Positions 29,792-37,455 are shown, counted from the first letter of the stretch. The stretch: DNA of 39,897 bases from an uncultured Rhodospirillales bacterium (GCA_903845065.1 CAIMWH010000238.1:1-39897); one strand, 5' to 3'. Translations and numbers: made by a program. The notes: a model not told the origin generated them from the sequence alone.

Positions 29792-31492
29792 ATGATCCGC
29801 TACGTCCTCGCCCTGCTCGCTATTGCGCTCGTCCCGCTCTCTGCTGTCGGACAGGTGCAACTACCGCCGGCGGTGGCCCAGATCACCGCGAACCCCATCG
29901 GGGCTCGTGCCGCGCTCGGCATACCCGACGCGCTTATGTCGACCTTGGCCACCCGCGCGCCGCAGCCAGGGGATGACAGCACCGCCGGCCGCGCTGCCGG
30001 CGATCTGTGGCAGATCCCCGGCGTGACTTACTCCGCCCTTCAGGTTTCGACCGGCGCGGCCGCTTGGCAGCCCGTCAACAACGGCCGCGCGCTTCCCGGC
30101 GATCTGGTGCCCACCGCGATCGCGATCTACGGCACCAAACGGCTGATCTCCACCTATACCGGCAACCTGATCGACGTGGTGCGGGCGAGTGACAGCACTA
30201 CCAGCTCTATTGGGCAGGTTAACGCCGACCTAGATGTCGCTGCCCTCGATGCGTTCTGTGCGCTGACAACATGCACCGTCTCGAAAATCTATGACCAGAC
30301 CGGGAACACAAACCACTGTCTCCAGGCGACCGCGGCAAACCGGCCGCTACTTTCGCCAGTGATGAACATCGCTGGATCTCGCTCGATCCTGTTCTGGTCA
30401 GCCTTCACCGCTGGCACGGTTGCCAAATCCTGTGCGGCCACTCTTGGAACGAGCGTCACGCCCCGCATCACCACCCAGGCGTGGGTTGGCGCGTCGCGCA
30501 CTTCTATCCAGATTAACTCGGTGTTCAACCTCGGCGGTGTGTCCGCCTACAACATCGGCACATTCCAGAGCACGCCGGGCCTCGGCATCCTGGCGGTAGC
30601 CGGCGCATCCGTGGTCCCGGCGGGGCCGCATGTGGGTTTGGCATCGGCATCGAACAGTGGATGCACGCTGACGCTGCCGACCTATACTGACAACAACGTC
30701 TCCGCGATCACCGGTGTCAGCGCCTGCGCGGCAGGTCAGAACACGGCGACGACAGCGCTGACGATCGGCGCTACCACCACATCCAGCACCGGCCCCGGTG
30801 AAATGGAGTTGAACGCCTTCCTTCTCTATAACCGGGCGATGTCGGCGCTGGAATTGACCAACCTGCGCGCGTCGCTCACGGCCCTCTATTCGCTCACGCC
30901 GCAGAACGCGCGGGACATCGTGGCGGTTGACGGCGACAGCATCACGTTCGGCCTCGGCAACACGCTCAACCCGAGCTGGTCGCGCCAGATGGTCCCGCTG
31001 CTCAACCGGCCGGTCACGCTCTACAATCTCGGCGTCTCCGGCGAGACGGCCTTCGCCCAGCAATCCACGATCTCGGCCCGCCTTACGCAGGTCTATCGCT
31101 CGACCGCCCGCAACTTCGTGGTGTGCCTGCTGATCGGCACGAACGATATCGGCGGCTCATCGAAAACCGGCGCCCAGACCTGGGCTTACGTCCAGGCAAT
31201 GGCGGCAACGATCAAGGGCCTCGGCAGCAACGTCAAGCTGTTGGTGTCGACCATCACGCCCCGCACTACCGGCGTCGGCGGCACAACCACTGAGATCAAC
31301 AATTTCAATACTCTCATCCGGGCCGGGTGGTCGTCGATCGCGGACGGTTTGATTGACTATGCCGCCGATCCGACAATGGGAAGCGGCGCCGCCAACGCCG
31401 CGCTCTATGGCGATGGGCTGCATCCGACCGACCTTGGCAACAGCTATATGGCGCCGATCGCCGCGAAGGCCGTCAACGCCGTCCTCAAATAG
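29792..31492 (+). CDS. Exported LamG/arabinofuranosidase-like and SGNH hydrolase protein
   Basis: A 566-residue protein. It starts with a signal peptide (MIRYVLALLAIALVPLSAVGQ). Residues about 110-360 contain YGTKRLISTYTGNLIDVVRAS and SKIYDQTGNTNHCLQ, a pattern of ArabFuran/LamG-like sugar-binding domains. Residues 375-566 are an SGNH/GDSL hydrolase: GDS with Ser383, an LGVSGET block, GTND with Asn451 and DGLHPT with Asp541 and His544, so the full catalytic set is present. It probably removes acyl groups from surface polysaccharide. It could be a tailspike that uses its N-terminus differently, or an exported enzyme of the infected cell or lysogen. Confidence 0.85.
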   Translation: MIRYVLALLAIALVPLSAVGQVQLPPAVAQITANPIGARAALGIPDALMSTLATRAPQPGDDSTAGRAAGDLWQIPGVTYSALQVSTGAAAWQPVNNGRALPGDLVPTAIAIYGTKRLISTYTGNLIDVVRASDSTTSSIGQVNADLDVAALDAFCALTTCTVSKIYDQTGNTNHCLQATAANRPLLSPVMNIAGSRSILFWSAFTAGTVAKSCAATLGTSVTPRITTQAWVGASRTSIQINSVFNLGGVSAYNIGTFQSTPGLGILAVAGASVVPAGPHVGLASASNSGCTLTLPTYTDNNVSAITGVSACAAGQNTATTALTIGATTTSSTGPGEMELNAFLLYNRAMSALELTNLRASLTALYSLTPQNARDIVAVDGDSITFGLGNTLNPSWSRQMVPLLNRPVTLYNLGVSGETAFAQQSTISARLTQVYRSTARNFVVCLLIGTNDIGGSSKTGAQTWAYVQAMAATIKGLGSNVKLLVSTITPRTTGVGGTTTEINNFNTLIRAGWSSIADGLIDYAADPTMGSGAANAALYGDGLHPTDLGNSYMAPIAAKAVNAVLK

Positions 31493-31495
31493 CCG

Positions 31496-31852
31496 GTGAA
31501 GCCACCCGACGACTGCGCCGCCGTGCTGCGCGCGGTGCTGCGCGATGACCTCGTCGGCGGCCGCCAGTCCGCCGCCACCCTCGCCCGCATCAACCACCTC
31601 CTCGCCCGCGGCCGCGCCGACGCGCTCGGCCTCTCGCTGCCGTGCACCGCCCTCGATCTCCCGTTCCAACAGCCGGAGTCCGCCATGCCCGATAACCTGC
31701 CGATCGAAGATGCCAAAGCCGCGCTCAAGGAAGCGTACCGCGAATGGCTGGAAGAGAAGTTCTCCGCCGTCGGGAAATGGACGCTGAAGGGGCTCGCCGC
31801 CGCGGCGTTCGCGGCCACCGTCGGCGCCGTTCTGCACCTGAGCACGAAGTAA
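31496..31852 (+). CDS. Small membrane protein, possible lysis-associated (start uncertain)
   Basis: The open frame starts at GTG 31496, 3 nt after the esterase stop, but has no ribosome-binding site there. The ATG at 31685, with GGAG 6 nt upstream, would give a 55-residue protein: a charged helix (EDAKAALKEAYREWLEEKFSAVG) and one C-terminal membrane segment (GLAAAAFAATVGAVLHL). The longer form would add a 63-residue helical domain. One-pass proteins of this shape near holins are often lysis accessory proteins. Function not proven by the sequence. Confidence 0.6.
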   Translation: MKPPDDCAAVLRAVLRDDLVGGRQSAATLARINHLLARGRADALGLSLPCTALDLPFQQPESAMPDNLPIEDAKAALKEAYREWLEEKFSAVGKWTLKGLAAAAFAATVGAVLHLSTK

Positions 31853-31871
31853 CCCCCTGAAAGGACCTCCC

Positions 31872-32168
31872 ATGATGGACTTGCTGAAATACGCCAACGC
31901 CCGCCTGGGCGAGGCCTCCACCTGGTCGGCGATCACCGCGCTCCTGATCGGCCTGCATTTGTCCGTCGATCCCGGCCTGATGCACACGATCACGATCTAC
32001 GTGCCGATCGTCACCGGCCTGCTCGGCGTGGTGATCGCCGATGCCGAGAACAAGAAGCCGCCGGCCGCGATCGCCGAGGATGTGCTCGGCGCGCTTGCCC
32101 GCGCGATCATCACCCAGCCGGCACCGGCCGCCGTGCCGGTGGCACCGCCCGCGCCTCCCGCCGCCTAA
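31872..32168 (+). CDS. Putative holin
   Basis: A 98-residue protein with AAGGA before its ATG. It has two predicted membrane segments (TWSAITALLIGLHLSV and IYVPIVTGLLGVVIA) joined by a short loop, followed by a charged, Pro/Ala-rich C-terminal tail. This is the topology of small two-pass holins. It lies after the tail genes and before two lipoproteins, the usual lysis region. I could not find a cognate endolysin next to it. Confidence 0.6.
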   Translation: MMDLLKYANARLGEASTWSAITALLIGLHLSVDPGLMHTITIYVPIVTGLLGVVIADAENKKPPAAIAEDVLGALARAIITQPAPAAVPVAPPAPPAA

Positions 32169-32212
32169 CCCCGCGCGCCGGCGGCACCCGGCGCATATCC
32201 CAAGGAAACATC

Positions 32213-32554
32213 ATGAAAGCGTTCAACCTCGCCCTTGCGGGCTTAGCTCTGCTTGGCCTCAGTGCATGCGCCGGCGGTCAGCTCACCCCGGCCGGCACTG
32301 CAGCCGTCAACACCGCCATCGCCGACGGCCAGCAGTTCTGCGCGGTGGCGCAGTCCCCCGGCCTGACGACGATCGTGCGCCTGGTGGCCGCCAGCACCGG
32401 CGTGCCGGTCACCGTGACGGACAAGGCGGCCGACGTGGTGGCCGCCACTTGCCCGGTCATTGCCGGTATCAAATCCTTCCCCGTCTCGCCGCCGCCGGCG
32501 CCGGCCACGGTGCCGATCGTCGCCGTCCCGGTCACTGTCGCCGCCAAGACCTGA
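32213..32554 (+). CDS. Phage lipoprotein 1
   Basis: A 113-residue protein with AAGGA upstream. It has a lipoprotein signal peptide (MKAFNLALAGLALLGL) and lipobox LSAC, so it should be lipidated at Cys19 and placed in the outer membrane. The mature part has two further Cys and ends in a Pro/Val-rich tail. Its place after the holin suggests a lysis role such as outer-membrane spanin, but no partner inner-membrane spanin is obvious. It overlaps the next lipoprotein gene by 1 nt. Confidence 0.7.
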   Translation: MKAFNLALAGLALLGLSACAGGQLTPAGTAAVNTAIADGQQFCAVAQSPGLTTIVRLVAASTGVPVTVTDKAADVVAATCPVIAGIKSFPVSPPPAPATVPIVAVPVTVAAKT

Positions 32555-32769
32555 TGCGCCGCCTGGCGGCCGTCCTGCTGCCTCTGCTGCTGGCGGGGTG
32601 CGGCATGTCGCCGGCGCTCATCGGCGCTGGCCTCGGGCTGCTCTCGGGTGAGCTGAAGCTCGGCACCGCGGTGCTGGGCTACATGACCGCCCGCGAGGCG
32701 CGGCCGCCAGACTGCTCGACCACGGCGCCACCGCCTTGCGTGGTGCTGCCGGGGCCGACAGCGCCGTGA
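32554..32769 (+). CDS. Phage lipoprotein 2
   Basis: A 71-residue protein beginning with a short lipoprotein signal peptide (MRRLAAVLLPLLLAGC; lipobox LAGC, Cys16). The mature part has a hydrophobic segment (PALIGAGLGLLSGELKLGTAVLGYM) and a Pro-rich end with two Cys. It starts in a TGATG overlap with lipoprotein 1. Small Pro-rich lipoproteins in this position are typical outer-membrane spanins (Rz1-like), which is my favoured but unproven reading. Confidence 0.65.
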   Translation: MRRLAAVLLPLLLAGCGMSPALIGAGLGLLSGELKLGTAVLGYMTAREARPPDCSTTAPPPCVVLPGPTAP

Positions 32770-32771
32770 TC

Positions 32772-32801
32772 GAACGCCGGGCCAGCGATGGTCCGGCGTT
32801 C
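32772..32801 (+). terminator. Stem-loop after the lysis region
   Basis: GAACGCCGG (32772-32780) pairs perfectly with CCGGCGTTC (32793-32801), a 9-bp stem with a 12-nt loop, followed by TTCGTTCC. It starts 3 nt after the second lipoprotein stop. It may partly terminate the late transcript before the methyltransferase gene. The remaining 126 nt to the next gene hold no gene I can support. Confidence 0.5.
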
Positions 32802-32927
32802 TTCGTTCCAGCCCTCCGCAACGGGGGCCAGGGCTGCGTCAACAGCCCGAGCCGTGCGGCCTGAAGCCCGCACTCCGGTCAAAGACCCGCCGCCCGGCTA
32901 GCCGGACGGCCATCGGAGCACGTCCCT

Positions 32928-33767
32928 GTGACACCATCGTCAATGCATCCCGTCCGCCCTACCAGCCCTGTTGCGCCCTACATGGGCGGTAAGCGCCACC
33001 TGGCCGGGCGGATCATCGATCGCCTCGCCGAGATCCCGCACACCACCTATGTCGAGCCCTTCGTCGGCATGGGCGGCGTGTTCCTGCGCCGGCCATTCCG
33101 CGCCCAGGCGGAGGTCATCAACGATATCTCCGGCGACGTGATCACCCTGTTCCGCATGCTGCAGCGTCACTACGAGGCGCTGATGGACATGCTGAAATGG
33201 CAGATCACTTCCCGCGCCGAGTTCGAGCGCCTGGTTGCGGCCGCGCCCGAGACCCTAACCGACCTGGAGCGCGCCGCCCGCTTCCTCTACCTCCAGCGTC
33301 TGGCCTATGGCGGCAAGGTCACCGGCCGCAACTTCGGCGTTTCGGCCGCCACACCAGGTCGGTTCGACGTGACCAAACTGCAGGCCCACCTCGATGAGGT
33401 GCATGATCGCCTCGCCGGCGTCGTGGTGGAGCGGTTGCCCTACGCCGAGCTGCTCGCGCGCTATGACACGCCGGCGACGCTGTTCTATCTCGATCCGCCC
33501 TACTGGCAGTGCGAAACCGACTACGGCACCGGCGTGTTCGCCCCGGCCGACTTCAGCCGCCTCGCCACGCTGCTGGCCGGGCTGAAGGGCCAGTTCCTTA
33601 TGTCGATCAACGACGCACCGCAGATCCGCGAGATCTTCGCCGCGTTCGACATCGAGGAGGTCGACACGGTCTACACGATCGGCGCGGCGACGGCCGGGCC
33701 GGCGGATGTGAAGGAGCTGCTGATCGGCCGGGTGCGAGGCCGGCGGGATCTGTTCAGTCAGGTCTGA
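32928..33767 (+). CDS. D12-class DNA adenine (N6) methyltransferase
   Basis: A 279-residue protein (GTG at 32928; ATG at 32943 is possible). It has the Dam/D12 order of motifs: YMGGKRHLAGRII at the N-terminus, the AdoMet-binding motif I VEPFVGMGGVF (F45, G47, G49), NDISGDVITLF and the catalytic motif IV DPPY at residues 189-192. It should methylate the N6 of adenine, probably at a short palindromic site such as GATC, which I cannot determine. Roles include protection from host restriction and timing of expression; a link to the GcrA homologue is discussed under findings. It is the last gene of the rightward operon. Confidence 0.92.
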   Translation: MTPSSMHPVRPTSPVAPYMGGKRHLAGRIIDRLAEIPHTTYVEPFVGMGGVFLRRPFRAQAEVINDISGDVITLFRMLQRHYEALMDMLKWQITSRAEFERLVAAAPETLTDLERAARFLYLQRLAYGGKVTGRNFGVSAATPGRFDVTKLQAHLDEVHDRLAGVVVERLPYAELLARYDTPATLFYLDPPYWQCETDYGTGVFAPADFSRLATLLAGLKGQFLMSINDAPQIREIFAAFDIEEVDTVYTIGAATAGPADVKELLIGRVRGRRDLFSQV

Positions 33768-33775
33768 TGAAAGAG

Positions 33776-33803
33776 GGCCCTGGGAGCGATCCCGGGGCCT
33801 TTG
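33776..33803 (+). terminator. Intrinsic terminator of the rightward operon
   Basis: GGCCCTGGGA (33776-33785) pairs with TCCCGGGGCC (33790-33799) through a GCGA tetraloop with one T-G pair, followed by TTTGTCGTTT. It begins 8 nt after the methyltransferase stop and separates it from the convergent integrase gene. It is the best intrinsic terminator in the window. Confidence 0.8.
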
Positions 33804-33943
33804 TCGTTTCAGGTTGCCTAGCAGGCCAAGGGTATCCCCGAACTCATGGGGCGTTGCGCACGCAACCTATTGAAAACAAACCATGGCGCTAAATCATGAC
33901 GAAGATCGCGCGCATTTTTTATGAATCCTTTCAGATAGTTATA
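33804..33943. other. Gap between convergent operons, probable attP region
   Basis: This 140-nt gap is markedly richer in A+T than its surroundings (for example CATTTTTTATGAATCC and GATAGTTATATCAC) and lies beside the integrase 3' end, the usual place of attP. No gene is visible. I cannot identify the core sequence or a tRNA-derived segment from this window alone. Confidence 0.4.
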
Positions 33944-34894
33944 TCACTTAGTTGCCCCGGTTGTCCCTTTTCGGGGCAACCGCCGCATTGCCCGCTTTGC
34001 GAGCGCCTCTTGGTCGACTGCCTGGGTGTATAGCTGCACCATTGAGATCGTGCGATGGCCGGTCACGGCCGCGATCTCATGCACCGTGGCGCCGGACTGG
34101 GCCAGCTCAGTCGCGCGGAATTTGCGCACTCCGTGGATGCCTAGGTTGTCAGGCAGCCCCGGGATTTTCCCGAGGGCGCGGGACAGGCGCTCGGTGAAAC
34201 GCTGTGGCACCCACGGGTCACCATCCTCGTTGGACAGGATGGTGGTCGCCGGTCGGTCCCATATGTCGAGCGCCTCGCATACGATCGGAGCGAGGGTGAT
34301 AACCATCGGCATACGGGTCTTGATCTGGACGAAGCGCAGTGCTGCACCGTCATAGTCCAGCCACCTCAATGCCAGCAGATCGCCCCGGCGCTGGCCCGTG
34401 GCGGCCGCGAGAAACACCGCATGGGCGAAGGGTTGGGGCAAGTGCTTGAGCGCCACGCGCACGTGCTGTGCGGTCCACGTCGCGAGGTGGCCCCCGGGAA
34501 GGGTGCGCACCTTATACATTGGCGAGTGATCGATCCATTCCCGGTCGACCGCCCACGTGAACATCGCGGATGCCGCGCGGACAAATCCGGTGGCGGCGCC
34601 GTGCCCGCGGGTGCTGGCGATCGCATCGCGCATGGCCAAAAGATCGCGGCGGGTGATGCGGGCAACCTCAGTGTGCGGGTCGCGTTCGAGGTCGCGGATA
34701 TAGACGCTGTAGACGGTGCGTGTGTGCTCGGCGAGGTTCACCCATTCGGGGCTGGCCTTGTAGGCTTGGATCAGCGCGCCCAAGCTCTCGGCGCCGAAGC
34801 GGCTAGCGGGCGCCTTGTGCGGCGGGTAGCGATACTCGCGCACGGTGCCGTCCGCGAGGGTCTTTCGAACCACCCTTCCCGCTTTCCTTGGCAC
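33944..34894 (-). CDS. int: Tyrosine-type site-specific integrase
   Basis: A 316-residue tyrosine recombinase, starting at the GTG at 34894 with GGGA a few nt upstream. The SAM-like core-binding domain is about residues 35-135. The catalytic domain has Arg169 (TGQRRGDLL), His254 and Arg257 (HGVR), His280 (TGH) and the nucleophile Tyr289 (QLYTQ), so all key residues are present. It integrates and excises the phage at attP/attB. It overlaps the upstream excisionase-like gene by 92 nt. The 3' end contains the inverted repeat GTTGCCCCG/CGGGGCAAC (33951-33980). Confidence 0.93.
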   Translation of the reverse strand: MPRKAGRVVRKTLADGTVREYRYPPHKAPASRFGAESLGALIQAYKASPEWVNLAEHTRTVYSVYIRDLERDPHTEVARITRRDLLAMRDAIASTRGHGAATGFVRAASAMFTWAVDREWIDHSPMYKVRTLPGGHLATWTAQHVRVALKHLPQPFAHAVFLAAATGQRRGDLLALRWLDYDGAALRFVQIKTRMPMVITLAPIVCEALDIWDRPATTILSNEDGDPWVPQRFTERLSRALGKIPGLPDNLGIHGVRKFRATELAQSGATVHEIAAVTGHRTISMVQLYTQAVDQEALAKRAMRRLPRKGTTGATK

Positions 34895-35156
34895 GTTTTT
34901 CCCTGCCTTCCCGCAGAATTTGTTCAACCGCAGATGACAACGGCCGCGCGGCGGATGCTGCGCTGCCGGACATTGCAGCGTCAAGCCCGGCGGCCGACCA
35001 GCGCGGCGAGCGCGGGCCAAGCTCGTAGGAAGCCGCCGGCAGGCCCCCCTCTTTTACCCGGCGGAGGAACGCGGCCAATCGCAGGCCGAGATGGGCGGCT
35101 GCCGACTCGGCATCGAGCCAGGGAGAGAACGGGGCAATGCGATGGCCGTCAGCCAT
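34803..35156 (-). CDS. Excisionase-like HTH protein
   Basis: A 117-residue product from the ATG at 35156, which overlaps the DUF4326 gene stop by 8 nt (ATGGCTGA). Residues about 10-60 (FSPWLDAESAAAHLGLRLAAFLRRVKEGGLPA, then PRWSAAGLDAAM) fit the small MerR-like winged helix of AlpA/excisionase proteins. The C-terminus is basic. It lies directly upstream of the integrase and overlaps it, the usual Xis position, so a role as directionality factor is likely. Confidence 0.7.
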   Translation of the reverse strand: MADGHRIAPFSPWLDAESAAAHLGLRLAAFLRRVKEGGLPAASYELGPRSPRWSAAGLDAAMSGSAASAARPLSSAVEQILREGREKRAKESGKGGSKDPRGRHRARVSLPAAQGAR

Positions 35157-35517
35157 TGGCAATCTCCAACAGGACGTCGGCATGGCAGGCGCGATCGAGG
35201 CGGCACCAACAGGCGAGGTTCTTGCCGCGGAGGGCTAGCTTGGCTTGCTCGGCAAGCGCGATGTCGCATTGTAGGCGGGCACGGAAGATATCGACCGCTT
35301 CCCAGTGGGCGGCATCACGACTGCGGAATGGGCCGATGGGTTCGTAGTCGGTCGGGCCATCGGCCTGGACCCACCAGCGGAAGGAAATGTCGGGGCCGAT
35401 GATGACGGCCCGATTTCCCCACGGCGTCGGCCGCCCGACATAGACCGTGTTGCGTGGCTGGCGCCAACCGGCGGCGCGGAGGCGCTGGATACGGATAGGG
35501 GTGAAAGCATCGCTCAT
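35149..35517 (-). CDS. DUF4326 protein
   Basis: A 122-residue product from the ATG at 35517 (ATGA overlap with the upstream stop). It has the DUF4326 pattern: TVYVGRPTPWGNRAVIIG, and near the end LRGKNLACWCRLDRACHADVLLEIAN. The Cys/His cluster CWC...C.HAD may bind a metal. The biochemical function of this family, frequent in phages and plasmids, is not known to me. It lies between the nuclease-like gene and the excisionase-like gene. Confidence 0.85.
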   Translation of the reverse strand: MSDAFTPIRIQRLRAAGWRQPRNTVYVGRPTPWGNRAVIIGPDISFRWWVQADGPTDYEPIGPFRSRDAAHWEAVDIFRARLQCDIALAEQAKLALRGKNLACWCRLDRACHADVLLEIANG

Positions 35518-36239
35518 GGGAATAGCCCTGACGTCGACGCCGGCGTCGCTGCGCCGATCGGCGGGTCGGACGCTGCGGCAAACGCGGTTCTGGTGCGGAG
35601 AGCAGCGCAAACCGCCCGCATCACCTGGTTGCCAGTCATCCCAGCGGCGCAGGCATCGGCGAGTAGATCGTGTCTCGCGCGGGCCGCAATGCCATGCTTG
35701 AAGGCGACAACCTCCAACTCCAGGACGTGGAGAATATCGAGCGCGAGACGGGGCCAGGGGAAGCGGTTGGTTAAATAGCCGCCGTCCGTCTGTGCGGCAG
35801 TCCCCGCGGCTGCATCGCAGGTCCAGGTCTCGACATGATTGGCGTGGACGCTGCTGATGATGCGCTGCGCATCTGTATGTTGGCTGATAAGCGTTCTTGC
35901 GCCGGGGTGCTTTGACGGCCGCTCGATCGACGGGAGCTTCTCATTCCAGCGGGGCGCCAGTGCGACAATCAATCGGGTTGAAATCGGCGCGAAGGTGCGG
36001 AGTTGCTTTTCGAGACGGTCCATCACGTCACGGCTAGACTTGATCTCGACGGCATTGATCTCAGTCTCCGTTACAGCAGCCAGATCAATGGTGTTCGATC
36101 CATAGCGGAGCGGCAGTTCATGAATAATACGAGCCTGAGGGAAGCGGGTACGGAGTTCGCTGACCATGATCTCCCGCATCGCAAGCTCCTCGGCGCTGCG
36201 GTTTTGCTTACGTGGCACTGGCGCATCGGTGTCAGCCAT
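35514..36239 (-). CDS. PD-(D/E)XK-like nuclease, putative
   Basis: A 241-residue product from the ATG at 36239, which overlaps the upstream stop by 8 nt. The N-terminal half has the signature of a PD-(D/E)XK nuclease core: helix with Glu (AEELAMREIMVSELR), IIHELPLRYGSNTIDLAAVT and INAVEIKSS. The expected residues are E41, D52 and the E65-x-K67 pair. The C-terminal half (WPRLALDILHVLELEVVAFKHGIAARARHDLL) is helical. Such proteins act as restriction-like or recombination nucleases; here it may degrade host or competing phage DNA, or act in recombination. The catalytic assignment is inferred from the motif only. Confidence 0.65.
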   Translation of the reverse strand: MADTDAPVPRKQNRSAEELAMREIMVSELRTRFPQARIIHELPLRYGSNTIDLAAVTETEINAVEIKSSRDVMDRLEKQLRTFAPISTRLIVALAPRWNEKLPSIERPSKHPGARTLISQHTDAQRIISSVHANHVETWTCDAAAGTAAQTDGGYLTNRFPWPRLALDILHVLELEVVAFKHGIAARARHDLLADACAAGMTGNQVMRAVCAALRTRTAFAAASDPPIGAATPASTSGLFP

Positions 36240-36498
36240 TGCGCGTCGCCCCCTTGATGAGCGCCGGCCACTCTGCAACCTGGTGAGTGGCGGCAGCCTT
36301 GGCTTCGGCGAAGGTGCCGGCGCGGCCTCGGATCGTCGGCTCGGCATCGCCGGGCAGCATGTCCAGGGACCAGGTGGCGCCGGTGCCGTCATCGTCCAGG
36401 CGGGCGGTGACGATGCCTTGTAGTTCATCGCCGCAGAGAGCGTAGGCCACGCCAAACCCGGCGAAGACCCAACGGAGATCGCTGTCGATTTCAGCCAT
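36232..36498 (-). CDS. Hypothetical early protein
   Basis: An 88-residue product from the ATG at 36498, overlapping the MazG-like gene stop. The sequence reads as a compact beta-alpha domain (RWVFAGFGVAYALCGDE, GIVTARLDDDGTGATWSLDML, FAEAKAAATHQVAEW). No signal peptide or known motif. It overlaps the nuclease-like gene by 8 nt, so the two are made together. Confidence 0.65.
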   Translation of the reverse strand: MAEIDSDLRWVFAGFGVAYALCGDELQGIVTARLDDDGTGATWSLDMLPGDAEPTIRGRAGTFAEAKAAATHQVAEWPALIKGATRNG

Positions 36499-36710
36499 CA
36501 GTATTTCTTCCCATGCTCGCCGAGCCGGTGCTCGGGCTTGTGGTCCTCGCGGCTGGCGTTGAAGGCCATCTTTTCGGCGACGGCCCCGCCGAGATCGAGG
36601 CCGAGGCCGGCGCCGGCATCGCAGATGCGGATGAGGGCATCGGCGAGTTCAACCTCGATCATCGGGCGATGCGGCAGCTTGTCGTCGTAGTCGTCCGGGT
36701 TGTCACTCAT
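36498..36710 (-). CDS. MazG-like nucleotide pyrophosphohydrolase, short form
   Basis: A 70-residue product from the ATG at 36710. It contains VELADALIRICDAGAGLGLDL and AVAEKMAFNASREDHKPEHR, which is the C-terminal half of the MazG-like all-alpha NTP-pyrophosphohydrolase domain. The N-terminal ExxE metal motif of the full domain is only partly visible (EVELADA), so it may be an abbreviated or dimer-dependent form. Related phage proteins hydrolyse non-canonical dNTPs or lower (p)ppGpp. It overlaps neighbours on both sides. Confidence 0.7.
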   Translation of the reverse strand: MSDNPDDYDDKLPHRPMIEVELADALIRICDAGAGLGLDLGGAVAEKMAFNASREDHKPEHRLGEHGKKY

Positions 36711-37183
36711 GCGGGCGCCTCCGGGGTGTTGGCGGTGTGGCGTCGGCGGCGGGCGATTTCGTATTCGCGCGACGTTTGATTACCGCCGCTGGCCCAATCC
36801 TCGGGCAAAATTCCGCCGTTACAGTGCGGGCAGCAAATTGCCATTTCGCGGCCCGACCATGCGCTTTCTACCTTCTTGGCCGCGATACGGTGCAGCACCG
36901 AAGTTCGGGCAGTCGTCGCTTCATCCAATTTGCGTTGGGCATCGGATTGCATTTTCTCGAAATCATCGACCACCACCATGAGCGCGTCGAATGCGTCGAT
37001 GGTGCGCACGCAATCGTCGCACCATACCCGGCGCTCATTCGTGCAGTATGTCAGGTTGCGGTGCTTGCAGCGCGCGACGCCGGGTTTTGAACGACCGCGG
37101 CGCATCCGAACGCCGGCCAAGTCAACCACGATCGCGTTGAACGCGCCCCCGGAGTCCAGTGGTTCTAGCGGACCATCACTCAT
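36707..37183 (-). CDS. Hypothetical protein with two zinc-ribbon-like Cys clusters
   Basis: A 158-residue product from the ATG at 37183 (overlaps the upstream stop by 8 nt; an ATG at 37189 is possible). Two Cys clusters can be seen: CKHRNLTYCTNERRVWCDDC in the first half and CCPHCNGG in the second, separated by a coiled-coil-like helix (FEKMQSDAQRKLDEATTAR). The pattern suggests metal binding and interaction with nucleic acid or protein. No family recognised. Confidence 0.65.
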   Translation of the reverse strand: MSDGPLEPLDSGGAFNAIVVDLAGVRMRRGRSKPGVARCKHRNLTYCTNERRVWCDDCVRTIDAFDALMVVVDDFEKMQSDAQRKLDEATTARTSVLHRIAAKKVESAWSGREMAICCPHCNGGILPEDWASGGNQTSREYEIARRRRHTANTPEAPA

Positions 37184-37397
37184 CGCCATCCTCCACCGGC
37201 ACGAGGTGGAAGGGGCGGACGGTGTAGCCATTCACTGCGTAATGGTTTTTCCAGAAACGCAAAACTTGCTCATCTGATCCTTTGCCGCCGACAAACCGAT
37301 CAATCGCCATGATGCTGGACGCACCAAGGTTTCCGGCGAGAACCTCACCATCCGGCCGCACCACGGCCCAATACACCACGGGCTTGCGCTCACTCAT
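37176..37397 (-). CDS. Small hypothetical protein
   Basis: A 73-residue product from the ATG at 37397, preceded by AAGGAGG about 11 nt upstream inside the mini-gene at 37390-37455. The sequence (VVYWAVVRPDGEVLAGNLG, VLRFWKNHYAVNGYTVRPFHLVPV) is a small alpha-beta domain. No family recognised. It overlaps the neighbouring genes by 8 nt on each side. Confidence 0.65.
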   Translation of the reverse strand: MSERKPVVYWAVVRPDGEVLAGNLGASSIMAIDRFVGGKGSDEQVLRFWKNHYAVNGYTVRPFHLVPVEDGDE

Positions 37398-37455
37398 CCC
37401 TCTGCGCCTCCTTGATCGCCCGCGCTGCCGCGAGGCCGGCGGGGGTGAGGGTCAT
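37390..37455 (-). CDS. Possible 21-residue mini-gene
   Basis: The ATG at 37455 overlaps the previous gene's TGA (ATGA) and the frame (MTLTPAGLAAARAIKEAQRD) ends at a TGA that overlaps the next gene's ATG (ATGAGTGA). The same junction types join all genes of this operon. It also carries the ribosome-binding site of the next gene. It could be a real small protein or simply a ribosome bridge that maintains coupling across a 54-nt gap. Confidence 0.4.
   Translation of the reverse strand: MTLTPAGLAAARAIKEAQRDE

Noticed and set aside
33804-33943. tRNA gene or tRNA fragment at attP
   Set aside because: No acceptor-stem or T-arm pattern could be found next to the integrase.
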